Positions 1 through 11,390 of a DNA stretch of 64,000 nucleotides are shown piece after piece. The notes under the pieces are model-generated. The model saw nothing but the letters and a program-made list of their open reading frames with translations. It had not been told where the DNA came from and did no database searches. The position numbers and the translations under genes were made by a program. How positions within the stretch are numbered: the first letter of the stretch is position 1; each line of letters opens with the position of its first letter. This stretch comes from Tillandsia leiboldiana (Eukaryota > Streptophyta > Magnoliopsida > Poales > Bromeliaceae): contig CM055063.1 in NCBI GenBank assembly GCA_029204045.2, forward strand, positions 46,109,345-46,173,344, given 5' to 3'.

Positions 1-1510
1 GGGTCCATCTCGACTGAAGGAAGGTAACTGGAGCATTGGCCGGCGACGAGAACCCGCGCCGGCGCCGGAGCAAGGTGCTCGGCCGGAGCATGGTTAGCCC
101 GAAATTAGGGCTCAAATCTGCGAAGCGCACACTAAGCCAAATGCCATGAAACTTCATGGGTAGGTTCCACAGGCCCTACAGAACATTTCCACCTTTCTGG
201 TTTCGAAGATGAGCCATCGGGTTCAACAAACAGCCGCGGCGGAGCAATTTCGGTTTCCGGCGGGTGCAATTTCCCCGCCGGCGACCGGGGACATTCCCGA
301 CTTCGAGGTTCGGCTGGGAGGTTCACCGAGAGATGATGGACACACTCAGGAGGTCTAGAGGTCTAGGTATCAAGAAACACAAGAATAAACAACCTCACCT
401 TCGCCGGATCCGAGGAAGAAGAAGCTCCTCCTCCTCGCAACGCGCGGCCAAGCCAAGCCACAGGACACCTCGGGTTCAGTTCCTGGAGGTAGTAGAGAGC
501 CTCAGAGTTCCCAAGAAGTATTCCAATGGGGTATTGTTGCCCTCCCAAACCACCAACCCGAGATCATCAACTAAGGGTTCCTTGTTCTTAGTTTTTTTTT
601 CCGGCGACGGGGGACGGCGGCCGGAGTTGCTGGTGCATCAACCTCGCAGAGGAGTTGTAGGGAATCGTGGGTGGAGGCTACGGTTACAGGAACTGAAGTG
701 GCTAGGGTTTCTAAAGCAACCCTAAGTTGCTATTGAATAAAGTGCAACAAAATGCTAGTTAGCCCTCCTACTCTTTATATTTTCACTTAAGTCCAGTTGC
801 TGTAGAACACATTTGCTATAAGGACCCTCCTCTACAAGTCTGGTGCAAAACGACACATAAAATATAGCATCTTTACGCAAAATACTGTGATTTTTTCCAT
901 ATTTCACGCTTTTCGAGACAACCGGACTGTCAAACTGAAAAATGGACACCGCCACGACGTCCGTCTCGACGAAACCTATCAGGTAGCGATTTTGGTTCGC
1001 TAAAATTAGCTCCATAATTTTTAAATTCCATCCTATACTGTAATTTATACAGTTCGCCACGCTTTACGATGCTCTAGGCTCATCAAATGCAATTTTCGTC
1101 AGCGCCACTGCGCTTAGAATGATGAAGCGGTTAAAATCGACTACCTGGACCGTCATATTCGGACTCCAGACAGTGCATTGGTCAGCGCTCACTCACTGGG
1201 GAATTAAAACAGGAGGTTACTATTTATGACTTAAGTCGTAGGCCCCACTAGCTTCTTTTCTGATTTCAGAACAATCCGACCGTCGGGTCGAAAATCAGTG
1301 AATATCATTCTTAATCGATTCGACGAGACGGTCGCACTGGCGATTTTAGATTTTCGAGATCAGACTCGGATCTGAAAGGCAGACATCATGCTTCGATAAC
1401 TGTGCAATTTGCACCCCGGTATACAACCACATAGGTTTACCTTTGCAATTCTCAATCATAATGACATTTGAATTCTTCAATTTAACTTTTTGAATTTCTA
1501 GATTACTACA
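1..1510 (-). mobile_element. Family C long Gypsy LTR, 5' portion, minus orientation (C1)
   Basis: Read on the minus strand this begins at 1510 with TGTAGTAATC and runs out of the window at position 1. It shares ordered islands with two other long LTRs here (45665-50206 and 57744-62033): a GACGGTCGGAT motif near 1269-1291, a TAGGTTTCGTCGAGACGGACG motif near 958-984, and a CCGGCGAAGGTGAG donor-like site at about 388-405. The start base is supported because the AT-rich 5S spacer resumes immediately at 1511. It contains no intact protein gene; the 153-codon open frame at 264-725 has no recognisable domain. It could be a solo LTR or one end of a full element, which cannot be told from this side alone. 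Confidence 0.7.
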
Positions 1511-2083
1511 TTTAAATTTTGATTTAAAAATTCAAAATGCAAATTTTGAAATTTTAAATTATAAATTAATATTTTAAATTAAAATGTCGAATTTTAAATT
1601 TTCTTGTGCAAATTTAAATTTCAATTCGAAATTTAAATTATTCTAAAATAAAATTTAGGAAAAAATATTATTAGCGAACAGAGAAATTTTTTACCAAATT
1701 GTTTTAAAAAATAAACTTTCCGTCTAAGCTCAGCCAAACGCGCGACAGTCTTCAGGCAAAATCAATTCGGGCCAAACTATTGCCGCTTCTCGAAATTGGA
1801 CGTTGAGCCTTCTTCTTCTTCTTCTTCTTTTAATGTTCGCACGGCCACTCGGTAGATTTTTCGCCGATTACTCGCTGGGCGGAGGAAGGAGCCGATTCCG
1901 GGACAAGGTCGAGATCCCGAGCGGTAAATTGTTCCGATAAAAGAGTTAGAATTTCGGTGGTAAAGTAAAGCAAGACAAGAAAAGAAAAGAAAAAAAAAAA
2001 CACGAGCACGAAAGCACCGGATCCCATCAGAACCGGGCGTGGAGCGGCGCAATGTCTTGCCGAACCGGGCGCGGAGCGGCGCC

Positions 2084-2112
2084 ATAAGAGGGCCGGCCGG
2101 CACAATGTTGTC
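2084..2112 (+). promoter_or_regulatory. 5S upstream promoter elements (repeated before every copy)
   Basis: Plant 5S genes use a TATA-like element near -28, GC near -12 and C at -1. Here ATAAGA lies at -29 to -24, GC at -13/-12 and C at -1. The same arrangement recurs before most copies; copy 6 has T at -1 and copy 9 reads ATAATA. The TATA-like element is weaker than the TATATA of Arabidopsis. Assignment is by position only. Confidence 0.6.
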
Positions 2113-2232
2113 GGATGCGATCATACCAGCACTAAAGCACCGGATCCCATCAGAACTCTGCAGGTAAGTGTGCTTGGGCGAGAGTAGTACTAGGATGGGT
2201 GACCCCTTGGGAAGTCCTCGTGTTGCATCCCC
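2113..2232 (+). rRNA. 5S ribosomal RNA gene, copy 1
   Basis: This 120-bp 5S gene would be transcribed by RNA polymerase III and its product enters the large ribosomal subunit. It starts with GGATGCGATCATACCAGCAC and ends with TGTTGCATCCCC. The internal control region is recognisable, with GTAAGTGTGCTTGGGC in the A-box region and AGGATGGGTGACC in the C-box. Against the usual angiosperm sequence it has CTCTGCAGG for CTCCGCAGT, GTGTG for GCGTG, and CCCCTTGG for CCTCCTGG. Such changes could be tolerated or could mark a decaying copy. Confidence 0.93.
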
Positions 2233-3104
2233 CATTATTTTGCAAATTTCCACGGCTGTTTTGATTTCGGACTAAAATTTTAAATTCTTTTTTGATTCTA
2301 GATTTAAAATTAAATGTAATTTTTAATTTTTCAAATGACAAATTTCAAAATATTATTTTTTAATTTTAAATTTTAAGTTCAAAAATATAAATATTTAAAA
2401 ATGTAGATTTCAGATTTGATATTTCAAATTGCAATTTTTACTTTTAATTTTACCTTTCAATTTTAAATTTTTAAATTTTGATTTTAGACTTTAAATTGAA
2501 AATTCAAATTTTGATTTAAAAATTCAAAATGCAAATTTTGAAATTTCAAATTATAAATTAATATTTTAAATTAAAATGTCGAATTTTAAATTTTCTTGTG
2601 CAAATTTAAATTTCAATTCGAAATTTAAATTATTCTAAAATAAAATTTAGGAAAAAATATTATTAGCGAAAAGAGAAATTTTTTACCAAATTGTTTTAAA
2701 AAATAAACTTTCCGTCTAAGCTCAGCCAAACGCGCGACAGTCTTCAGGCAAAATCAATTCGGGCCAAACTATTGTCGCTTCTCGAAATTGGACGTTGAGC
2801 CTTCTTCTTCTTCTTCTTCTTTTAATGTTCGCACGGCCACTCGGTAGATTTTTCGCCGATTACTCGCTGGGCGGAGGAAGGAGCCGATTCCGGGACAAGG
2901 TCGAGATCCCGAGCGGTAAATTGTTCCGATAAAAGAGTCAGAATTTCGGTGGTAAAGTAAAGCAAGACAAGAAAAGAAAAGAAAAAAAAAAACACGAGCA
3001 CGAAAGCACCGGATCCCATCAGAACCGGGCGTGGAGCGGCGCAATGTCTTGCCGAACCGGGCGCGGAGCGGCGCCATAAGAGGGCCGGCCGGCACAATAT
3101 TGTC
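2233..3104. repeat. 5S intergenic spacer, representative unit
   Basis: In order it holds a TTTT run 6-9 bp past the gene (likely polymerase III stop, 2238-2241), about 480 bp of AT-rich sequence made of AAATTT/TTTAAA words, an (CTT)n tract at about 2803-2822, a purine run ending in poly-A, a partial 5S duplication (GCACCGGATCCCATCAGAAC, 3006-3025), and two GC-rich subrepeats starting AACCGGGCG. No protein-coding potential is conserved: the open frames here simply recur with the repeat. Confidence 0.85.
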
Positions 3105-3224
3105 GGATGCGATCATACCAGCACTAAAGCACCGGATCCCATCAGAACTCTGCAGGTAAGTGTGCTTGGGCGAGAGTAGTATTAGGATGGGTGACCCCTT
3201 GGGAAGTCCTCGTGTTGCATCCCC
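3105..3224 (+). rRNA. 5S ribosomal RNA gene, copy 2
   Basis: This copy is nearly identical to copy 1 and carries the same CTCTGCAGG, GTGTG and CCCCTTGG variants, plus GTAGTATTAGG for GTAGTACTAGG beside the C-box. The complete units 1 and 2 differ by only a few bases including the spacer, which points to recent unit duplication or gene conversion. Confidence 0.93.
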
Positions 3225-4096
3225 CATTATTTTGCAAATTTCCACGGCTGTTTTGATTTCGGACTAAAATTTTAAATTCTTTTTTGATTCTAGATTTAAA
3301 ATTAAATGTAATTTTTAATTTTTCAAATGACAAATTTCAAAATATTATTTTTTAATTTTAAATTTTAAGTTCAAAAATATAAATATTTAAAAATGTAGAT
3401 TTCAGATTTGATATTTCAAATTGCAATTTTTACTTTTAATTTTACCTTTCAATTTTAAATTTTTAAATTTTGATTTTAGACTTTAAATTGAAAATTTAAA
3501 TTTTGATTTAAAAATTCAAAATGCAAATTTTGAAATTTCAAATTATAAATTAATATTTTAAATTAAAATGTCGAATTTTAAATTTTCTTGTGCAAATTTA
3601 AATTTCAATTCGAAATTTAAATTATTCTAAAATAAAATTTAGGAAAAAATATTATTAGCGAACAGAGAAATTTTTTACCAAATTGTTTTAAAAAATAAAC
3701 TTTCCGTCTAAGCTCAGCCAAACGCGCGACAGTCTTCAGGCAAAATCAATTCGGGCCAAACTATTGCCGCTTCTCGAAATTGGACGTTGAGCCTTCTTCT
3801 TCTTCTTCTTCTTTTAATGTTCGCACGGCCACTCGGTAGATTTTTCGCCGATTACTCGCTGGGCGGAGGAAGGAGCCGATTCCGGGACAAGGTCGAGATC
3901 CCGAGCGGTAAATTGTTCCGATAAAAGACTCAGAATTTCGGTGGTAAAGTAAAGCAAGACAAGAAAAGAAAAGAAAAAAAAAAATACGAGCACGAAAGCA
4001 CCGGATCCCATCAGAACCGGGCGTGGAGCGGCGCAATGTCTTGCCGAACCGGGCGCGGAGCGGCGCCATAAGAGGGCCGGCCGGCACAATGTTGTC

Positions 4097-4216
4097 GGAT
4101 GCGATCATACCAGCACTAAAGCACCGGATCCCATCAGAACTCCGCAGTTAAGTGTGCTTGGGCGAGAGTAGTACTAGGATAGGTGACCCCCTGGGAAGTC
4201 CTCGTGTTGCATCCCC
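4097..4216 (+). rRNA. 5S ribosomal RNA gene, copy 3
   Basis: This is one of the copies closest to the usual plant 5S consensus. It keeps CTCCGCAGTTAAG and CCCTGGGAAG but has GTGTG for GCGTG in the A-box and AGGATAGGTGACC in the C-box. A single G-to-A change in the C-box is the main reason to doubt full promoter strength. Confidence 0.93.
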
Positions 4217-5054
4217 CATTATTTTGCAAATTTCCCCGGCTGTTTTGATTTCGGACTCAAATTTTAAATTCTTTTTTGATTCTAGATTTAAAATTAATTG
4301 TAATTTTTAATTTTTCAAATGACAAATTTCAAAATATTATTTTTAATCTTAAATTTTAAGTTCAAAAATATAAATATTTAAAAATGTAGATTTCAGATTT
4401 GATATTTCAAATTGCAATTTTTACTTTTAATTTTACCTTTCAATTTTAAATTTTTAAATTTTGATTTTAGACTTTAAATTGAAAATTTAAATTTTGATTT
4501 AAAAATTCAAAATGCAAATTTTGAAATTTCAAATTATAAATTAATATTTTAAATTAAAATGTCGAATTTTAAATTTTCTTGTGCAAATTTAAATTTCAAT
4601 TCGAAATTTAAATTATTCTAAAATAAAATTTAGGAAAAAATATTATTAGCGAACAGAGAAATTTTTTACCAAATTATTTTAAAAAATAAATTTTCCGTCT
4701 AAGCTCAGCCAAACGCGCGACAGTCTTCAGGCAAAATCAATTCGGGCCAAACTATTGCCGCTTCTCGAAATTGGACGTTGAGCCTTCTTCTTCTTCTTCT
4801 TCTTTTAATGTTCGCACGGCCACTCGGTAGATTTTTCGCCGATTACTCGCTGGGCGGAGGAAGGAGCCGATTCCGGGACAAGGTCGAGATCCCGAGCGGT
4901 AAATTGTTCCGATAAAAGAGTTAGAATTTCGGTGGTAAAGTAAAGCAAGACAAGAAAAGAAAAGAAAAAAAAAATACGAGCACGAAAGCACCGGATCCCA
5001 TCAGAACCGGGCGCGGAGCGGCGCCATAAGAGGGCCGGCCGGCACAATGTTGTC

Positions 5055-5175
5055 GGATGCGATCATACCAGCACTAAGGCACCGGATCCCATCAGAACTC
5101 CGCAGTTAAGTGTGCTTGGGCGAGAGTAGTACTAGAATTGGGTGACCCCTTGGGAAGTCCTCGTGTTGCATCCCC
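5055..5175 (+). rRNA. 5S ribosomal RNA gene, copy 4 (1-bp insertion)
   Basis: This copy is 121 bp because the C-box reads CTAGAATTGGGTGACC, with an extra base against CTAGGATGGGTGACC. The A-box region CTCCGCAGTTAAGTGTGC is well kept. The preceding spacer is about 34 bp shorter than in most units because one of two GC-rich subrepeats is missing. Confidence 0.9.
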
Positions 5176-6048
5176 CATTATTTTGCAAATTTCCCCGGCT
5201 GTTTTGATTTCGGACTCAAATTTTAAATTCTTTTTTGATTCTAGATTTAAAATTAAATGTAATTTTTAATTTTTCAAATGACAAATTTCAAAATATTATT
5301 TTTTAATCTTAAATTTTAAGTTCAAAAATATAAATATTTAAAAATGTAGATTTCAGATTTGATATTTCTAAATTGCAATTTTTACTTTTAATTTTACCTT
5401 TCAATTTTAAATTTTTAAATTTTGATTTTAGACTATAAATTGAAAATTTAAATTTTGATTTAAAAATTCAAAATGCAAATTTTGAAATTTCAAATTATAA
5501 ATTAATATTTTAAATTAAAATGTCGAATTTTAAATTTTCTTGTGCAAATTTAAATTTCAATTCGAAATTTAAATTATTCTAAAATAAAATTTAGGAAAAA
5601 ATATTATTAGCGAACTAGAGAAATTTTTTACCGAATTGTTTTAAAAAATAAACTTTCCGTCTAAGCTCAGCCAAACGCGCGACAGTTTTCAGGCAAAATC
5701 AATTCGGGCCAAACTATTGCCGTTTCTCGAAATTGGACGTTGAGCCTTCTTCTTCTTCTTCTTCATTTAATGTTCGCACGGCCACTCGGTAGATTTTTCG
5801 CCGATTACTCGCTGGGCGGAGGAAGGAGCCGATTCCGGGACAAGGTCGAGATCCCGAGCGGTAAATTGTTCCGATAAAAGAGTCAGAATTTCGGTGGTAA
5901 AGTAAAGCAAGACAAGAAAATAAAAGAAAAAAAAAACACGAGCACGAAAGGACCGGATCCCATCAGAACCGGGCGCGGAGCGGCGCAATGTCTTGCCGAA
6001 CCGGGCGCGGAGCGGCGCCATAAGAGGGCCGGCCGGCACAATGTTCTC

Positions 6049-6168
6049 GGATGCGATCATACCAGCACTAAAGCATCAGATCCCATCAGAACTTCGCGGT
6101 TAATTGTGCTTTGGCGAGAGTAGTACTAGGATGGGTGACCCCCTGGGAAGTCCTCGTGTTGCATCCCC
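6049..6168 (+). rRNA. 5S ribosomal RNA gene, copy 5 (diverged, probable pseudogene)
   Basis: The 5' end and C-box are intact. The region after position 25 has CATCAGATCCC for CACCGGATCCC, and the A-box reads GGTTAATTGTGCTTTGGC instead of AGTTAAGCGTGCTTGGGC. Just after the gene a short duplication gives TTGCATCCCC twice, separated by TATTAATT. Multiple changes in both stem and control region make a functional product unlikely. Confidence 0.85.
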
Positions 6169-7057
6169 TATTAATTTTGCATCCCCCATTAATTTGCAAA
6201 TTTTCTCGGCTGTTTTGATTTCGGACTCAAATTTTAAATTCTTTTTTGATTCTAGATTTAAAATTAAATGTAATTTTTAATTTTTCAAATGACAAATTTC
6301 AAAATATTATTTTTTAATCTTAAATTTTAAGTTCAAAAATATAAATATTTAAAAATATAGATTTCAGATTTGATATTTCAAATTGCAATTTTTACTTTTA
6401 ATTTTACCTTTCAATTTTAAATTTTTAAATTTTGATTTTAGACTTTAAATTGAAAATTTAAATTTTGATTTAAAAATTCAAAATGCATATTTTGAAATTT
6501 CAAATTATAAATTAATATTTTAAATAAAAATGTCGAATTTTAAATTTTCTTGTGCAAATTTAAATTTCAATTCGAAATTTAAATTATTCTAAAATAAAAT
6601 TTAGGAAAAAATATTATTAGCGAACAGAGAAATTTTTTACCAAATTGTTTTAAAAAATAAACTTTCCGTCTAAGCTCAGCCAAACGCGCGACAGTCTTCA
6701 GGCAAAATCAATTCGGGCCAAACTATTGCCGCTTCTCGAAATTGGACGTTGAGCCTTCTTCTTCTTCTTCTTCTTTTAATGTTCGCACGGCCACTCGGTA
6801 GATTTTTCGCCGATTACTCGCTGGGCGGAGGAAGGAGCCGATTCCGGGACAAGGTCGAGATCCCGAGCGGTAAATTGTTCCGATAAAAGACTCAGAATTT
6901 CGGTGGTAAAGTAAAGCAAGACAAGAAAATAAAAGAAAAAAAAAACACGAGCACGAAAGGACCGGATCCCATCAGAACCGGGCGCGGAGCGGCGCAATGT
7001 CTTGCCGAACCGGGCGCGGAGCGGCGCCATAAGAGGGCCGGCCGGCACAATGTTGTT

Positions 7058-7177
7058 GGATGCGATCATACCAGCACTAAAGCATCGGATCCCATCAGAA
7101 CTTCGCAGTTAATTCTTTTTGGGCGAGAGTAGTACTAGGATGGGTGACCCCCTGGGAAGTCCTCGTGTTGCATCCCC
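7058..7177 (+). rRNA. 5S ribosomal RNA gene, copy 6 (A-box destroyed, probable pseudogene)
   Basis: The first 50 bases and the last 55 are well kept, but the A-box reads AGTTAATTCTTTTTGGGC, losing the GCGTGC core. The C-box AGGATGGGTGACCCCCTGG is intact. The base at -1 is T where the other copies have C, the usual plant start context. Transcription by polymerase III is doubtful. Confidence 0.85.
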
Positions 7178-8048
7178 CATTATTTTGCAAATTTCTCCGG
7201 CTGTTTTGATTTCGGATTCAAATTTTAAATTCTTTTTTGATTCTAGATTTAAAATTAAATGTAATTTTTAATTTTTCAAATGACAAATTTCAAAATATTA
7301 TTTTTTAATCTTAAATTTTAAGTTCAAAAATATAAATATTTAAAAATGTAGATTTCAGATTTGATATTTCAAATTGCAATTTTTACTTTTAATTTTACCT
7401 TTCAATTTTAAATTTTTAAATTTTGATTTTAGACTTTAAATTGAAAATTTAAATTTTGATTTAAAAATTCAAAATGCAAATTTTGAAATTTTAAATTATA
7501 AATTAATATTTTAAATTAAAATGTCGAATTTTAAATTTTCTTGTGCAAATTTAAATTTCAATTCGAAATTTAAATTATTCTAAAATAAAATTTAGGAAAA
7601 AATATTATTAGCGAACAGAGAAATTTTTTACTAAATTGTTTTAAAAAATAAACTTTCCGTCTAAGCTCAGCCAAACGCGCGACAGTCTTCAGGCAAAATC
7701 AATTCGGGCCAAACTATTGCCGCTTCTCGAAATTGGACGTTGAGCCTTCTTCTTCTTCTTCTTCTTTTAATGTTCGCACGGCCACTCGGTAGATTTTTCG
7801 CCGATTACTCGCTGGGCGGAGGAAGGAGCCGATTCCGGGACAAGGTCGAGATCCCGAGCGGTAAATTGTTCCGATAAAAGAGTCAGAATTTCGGTGGTAA
7901 AGTAAAGCAAGACAAGAAAATAAAAGAAAAAAAAAACACGAGCACGAAAGGACCGGATCCCATCAGAACCGGGCGCGGAGCGGCGCAATGTCTTGCCGAA
8001 CCGGGCGCGGAGCGGCGCCATAAGAGGGCCGGCCGGCACAATGTTGTC

Positions 8049-8168
8049 GGATGCGATCATACCAGCACTAAAGCATCGGATCCCATCAGAACTTCGCAGT
8101 AAATTATGCTTGGGCGAGAGTAGTACTAAGATGGGTAACCCCCTGGGAAGTCCTCGTGTTGCATCCCC
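8049..8168 (+). rRNA. 5S ribosomal RNA gene, copy 7 (diverged)
   Basis: It carries CATCGGATCCC, CTTCGCAGTAAATTATGC in the A-box region and AAGATGGGTAACC in the C-box. All of these are shared with copy 8 and with no other copy as a set. Two changes in the C-box and one or more in the A-box argue for a non-functional gene that has nevertheless been duplicated. Confidence 0.86.
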
Positions 8169-9039
8169 CATTATTTTGCAAATTTCCCCGGCTGTTTTGA
8201 TTTCGGACTCAAATTTTAAATTCTTTTTTGATTCTAGATTTAAAATTAAATGTAATTTTTAATTTTTCAAATGACAAATTTCAAAATATTATTTTTTAAT
8301 CTTAAATTTTAAGTTCAAAATATAAATATTTAAAAATGTAGATTTCAGATTTGATATTTCAAATTGCAATTTTTACTTTTAATTTTACCTTTCAATTTTA
8401 AATTTTTAAATTTTGATTTTAGACTTTAAATTAAAAATTTAAATTTTGATTTAAAAATTCAAAATGCAAATTTTGAAATTTCAAATTATAAATTAATATT
8501 TTAAATTAAAATGTCGAATTTTAAATTTTCTTGTGCAAATTTAAATTTCAATTCGAAATTTAAATTATTCTAAAATAAAATTTAGGAAAAAATATTATTA
8601 GCGAATAGAGAAATTTTTTACCAAATTGTTTTAAAAAATAAACTTTCTGTCTAAGCTCAACCAAACGCGCGACAGTCTTCAGGCAAAATCAATTCGGGCC
8701 AAACTATTGCCGCTTCTCGAAATTGGACGTTGAGCCTTCTTCTTCTTCTTCTTCTTTTAATGTTCGCACGGCCACTCGGTAGATTTTTCGCCGATTACTC
8801 GCTGGGCGGAGGAAGGATCCGATTCCGGGACAAGGTCGAGATCCCGAGCGGTAAATTGTTCCGATAAAAGAGTCAGAATTTCGGTGGTAAACTAAAGCAA
8901 GACAAGAAAAGAAAAGAAAAAAAAAAACACGAGTACGAAAGCACCGGACCCCATCAGAACCGGGCGCGGAGCGGCGCAATGTCTTGCCGAACCGGGCGCG
9001 GAGCGGCGCCATAAGAGGGCCGGCCGGCACAATGTTGTC

Positions 9040-9159
9040 GGATGCGATCATACCAGCACTAAAGCATCGGATCCCATCAGAACTTCGCAGTAAATTATGC
9101 TTGGGCGAGAGTAGTACTAAGATGGGTAACCCCCTGGGAAGTCCTCGTGTTGCATCCCC
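9040..9159 (+). rRNA. 5S ribosomal RNA gene, copy 8 (diverged, twin of copy 7)
   Basis: The gene sequence is identical to copy 7 as far as I can see, including CTTCGCAGTAAATTATGC and AAGATGGGTAACC. Units 7 and 8 therefore descend from one defective unit. The upstream spacer of copy 8 differs in the purine run and in GAGTACGAAAGCACCGGACC. Confidence 0.86.
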
Positions 9160-9999
9160 CATTATTTTGCAAATTTCCCCGGCTGTTTTGATTTCGGACT
9201 CAAATTTTAAATTCTTTTTTGATTCTAGATTTAAAATTAAATGTAATTTTTAATTTTTCAAATGACAAATTTCAAAGTATTATTTTTTAATCTTAAATTT
9301 TAAGTTCAAAAATATAAATATTTAAAAATGTAGATTTCAGATTTGATATTTCAAATTGCAATTTTTACTTTTAATTTTACCTTTCAATTTTAAATTTTTA
9401 AATTTTAATTTTAGACTTTAAATTGAAAATTTAAATTTTGATTTAAAAATTCAAAATGCAAATTTTGAAATTTCAAATTATAAATTAATATTTTAAATTA
9501 AAATGTCGAATTTTAAATTTTCTTGTGCAAATTTAAATTTCAATTCGAAATTTAAATTATTCTAAAATAAAATTTAGGAAAAAATATTATTAGCGAATAG
9601 AGAAATTTTTTACCAAATTGTTTTAAAAAATAAACTTTCTGTCTAAGCTCAACCAAACGCGCGACAGTCTTCAGGCAAAATCAATTCGGGCCAAACTATT
9701 GCCGCTTCTCGAAATTGGACGTTGAGCCTTCTTCTTCTTCTTCTTCTTTTAATGTTCGCACGGCCACTCGGTAGATTTTTCGCCGATTACTCGCTGGGCG
9801 GAGGAAGGAGCCGATTCCGGGACAAGGTCGAGATCCCGAGCGGTAAATTGTTCCGATAAAAGAGTCAGAATTTCGGTGGTAAAGTAAAGCAAGACAAGAA
9901 AAGAAAGAAAAAAAAAAAACACGAGCACGAAAGCACCGGATCCCATCAGAACCGGGCGCGGAGCGGCGCCATAATAGGGCCGGCCGGCACAATGTTGTC

Positions 10000-10119
10000 G
10001 GATGCGATCATACCAGCACTAAAGCACCGGATCCCTTCAAAACTCTGTAGTTAAGTGTGCTTGGGCGAGAGTAGTACTAGGATGGGTGACCCCCTGGGAA
10101 GTCCTCGTGTTGCATCCCC
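10000..10119 (+). rRNA. 5S ribosomal RNA gene, copy 9
   Basis: The control region is good: TAGTTAAGTGTGCTTGGGC for the A-box and AGGATGGGTGACCCCCTGG for the C-box. The 5' half has CCCTTCAAAACTCTG in place of CCCATCAGAACTCCG, which would disturb pairing in the rRNA. The preceding spacer lacks one GC-rich subrepeat, as in the unit before copy 4. Confidence 0.9.
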
Positions 10120-10985
10120 CATTATTTTGCAAATTTCCCCGGCTGTTTTGATTTCGGACTAAAATTTTAAATTCTTTTTTGATTCTAGATTTAAAATTAA
10201 ATGTAATTTTTAATTTTTCAAATGACAAATTTCAAAATATTATTTTTTAATCTTAAATTTTAAGTTCAAAAATATAAATATTTAAAAATGTAGATGTCAG
10301 ATTTGATATTTCAAATTGCAATTTTTACTTTTAATTTTACCTTTCAATTTTAAATTTTTAAATTTTGATTTTAGACTTTAAATTGAAAATTTAAATTTTG
10401 ATTTAAAAATTAAAATGCAAATTTTGAAATTTCAAATTATAATTAATATTTTAAATTAAAATGTCGAATTTTAAATTTTCTTGTGCAAATTTAAATTTCA
10501 ATTCGAAATTTAAATTATTCTAAAATAAAATTTAGGAAAAAATATTATTAGCGAACAGAGAAATTTTTTACCAAATTGTTTTAAAAAAATAAACTTTCCG
10601 TCTAAGCTCAGCCAAACGCGCGACAGTCTTCAGGCAAAATCAATTCGGGCCAAACTATTGCCGCTTCTCGAAATTGGACGTTGAGCCTTCTTCTTCTTCT
10701 TCTTCTTTTAATGTTCGCACGGCCAATCGGTAGATTTTTCGCCGATTACTCGCTGGGCGGAGGAAGGAGCCGATTCCGGGAACAAGGTCGAGATCCCGAG
10801 CGGTAAATTGTTCCGATCAAAGAGTCAGAATTTCGGTGGTAAGTAAAGCAAGACAAGAAAGCAAAGAAAAAAAAAACACGAGCACGAAGAACCGAGCCCA
10901 TCAGAACCAGGCGCGGAGCGGCGGCAAGGTCTTGCCGAAACCGGCGCGTTACGGGCCATAAGGGGCCGGCCGGCACAATGTTGTT

Positions 10986-11102
10986 CGATGCGATCATACC
11001 AGCACTAAAGCACCGGATCCAGCAGAAATCAGCAGTAAGTGTGCTAGGGCGAGAGTAGTACTAGGATGGTGAGCCTCTGGGAAGTCCTCGTGTTGCTCCT
11101 CC
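10986..11102 (+). rRNA. 5S ribosomal RNA gene, copy 10 (indel-rich, near assembly gap)
   Basis: This copy is recognisable from CGATGCGATCATACCAGCAC to TGTTGCTCCTCC. It has several one-base losses (GGATCCAGCAG, GCAGTAAGTGTGC, GGATGGTGAGCC). The surrounding spacer from about 10785 to the gap also has many one-base indels not seen in other units, so poor assembly quality beside the gap is as likely as real decay. Confidence 0.75.
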
Positions 11103-11390
11103 ATTATTTTGCAAAATTTCCCCGGCTGTTTTGATTGACTCAAATTTTAAATCTTTTTTGATTCTAGATTTAAATTAAATGCAATTTTTAATTTTTCAAA
11201 TGACAAATTCAAATTTATTTTTTTAATCTTAATATTAAGTTCAAAAAATAAAATGTTAAAAATATAGATTCAGATTGGATATTTCAAATTACAATTTTAC
11301 TTAATTTTACCTTTCAATATTTAAATTTTTAATTTGATTTTATGACTTTAAATTGAAATTAAATTTGATTTAAAAATTCAAAATGCAAAT

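Larger units (their letters stand above)
1511..11390 (+). repeat. 5S rDNA tandem array, ten ~0.99-kb units
   Basis: Ten head-to-tail units have gene starts at 2113, 3105, 4097, 5055, 6049, 7058, 8049, 9040, 10000 and 10986. Periods are 992, 992, 958, 994, 1009, 991, 991, 960 and 986 bp. Each unit has a 120-bp 5S gene, a T-rich stretch just downstream, about 500 bp of very AT-rich spacer built of AAATTT-type words, a (CTT)n tract, a purine run, and a GC-rich stretch just upstream of the next gene. The spacer is long for a plant 5S unit. The array is cut on the left by an LTR at 1510 and on the right by an assembly gap, so its true length is unknown. Confidence 0.96.

Noticed and set aside
264..725. 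153-codon frame at the left edge
   Set aside because: It lies antisense within LTR C1; low-complexity Arg/Ser content and no homologous frame in C2 or C3.
1777..10228. Recurring minus-strand and plus-strand frames of 63-158 codons with TLKEEEEEEGSTSNFEKRQ and similar ends
   Set aside because: They are shadows of the 5S gene and its spacer. They recur only because the unit repeats and they break differently in each unit.
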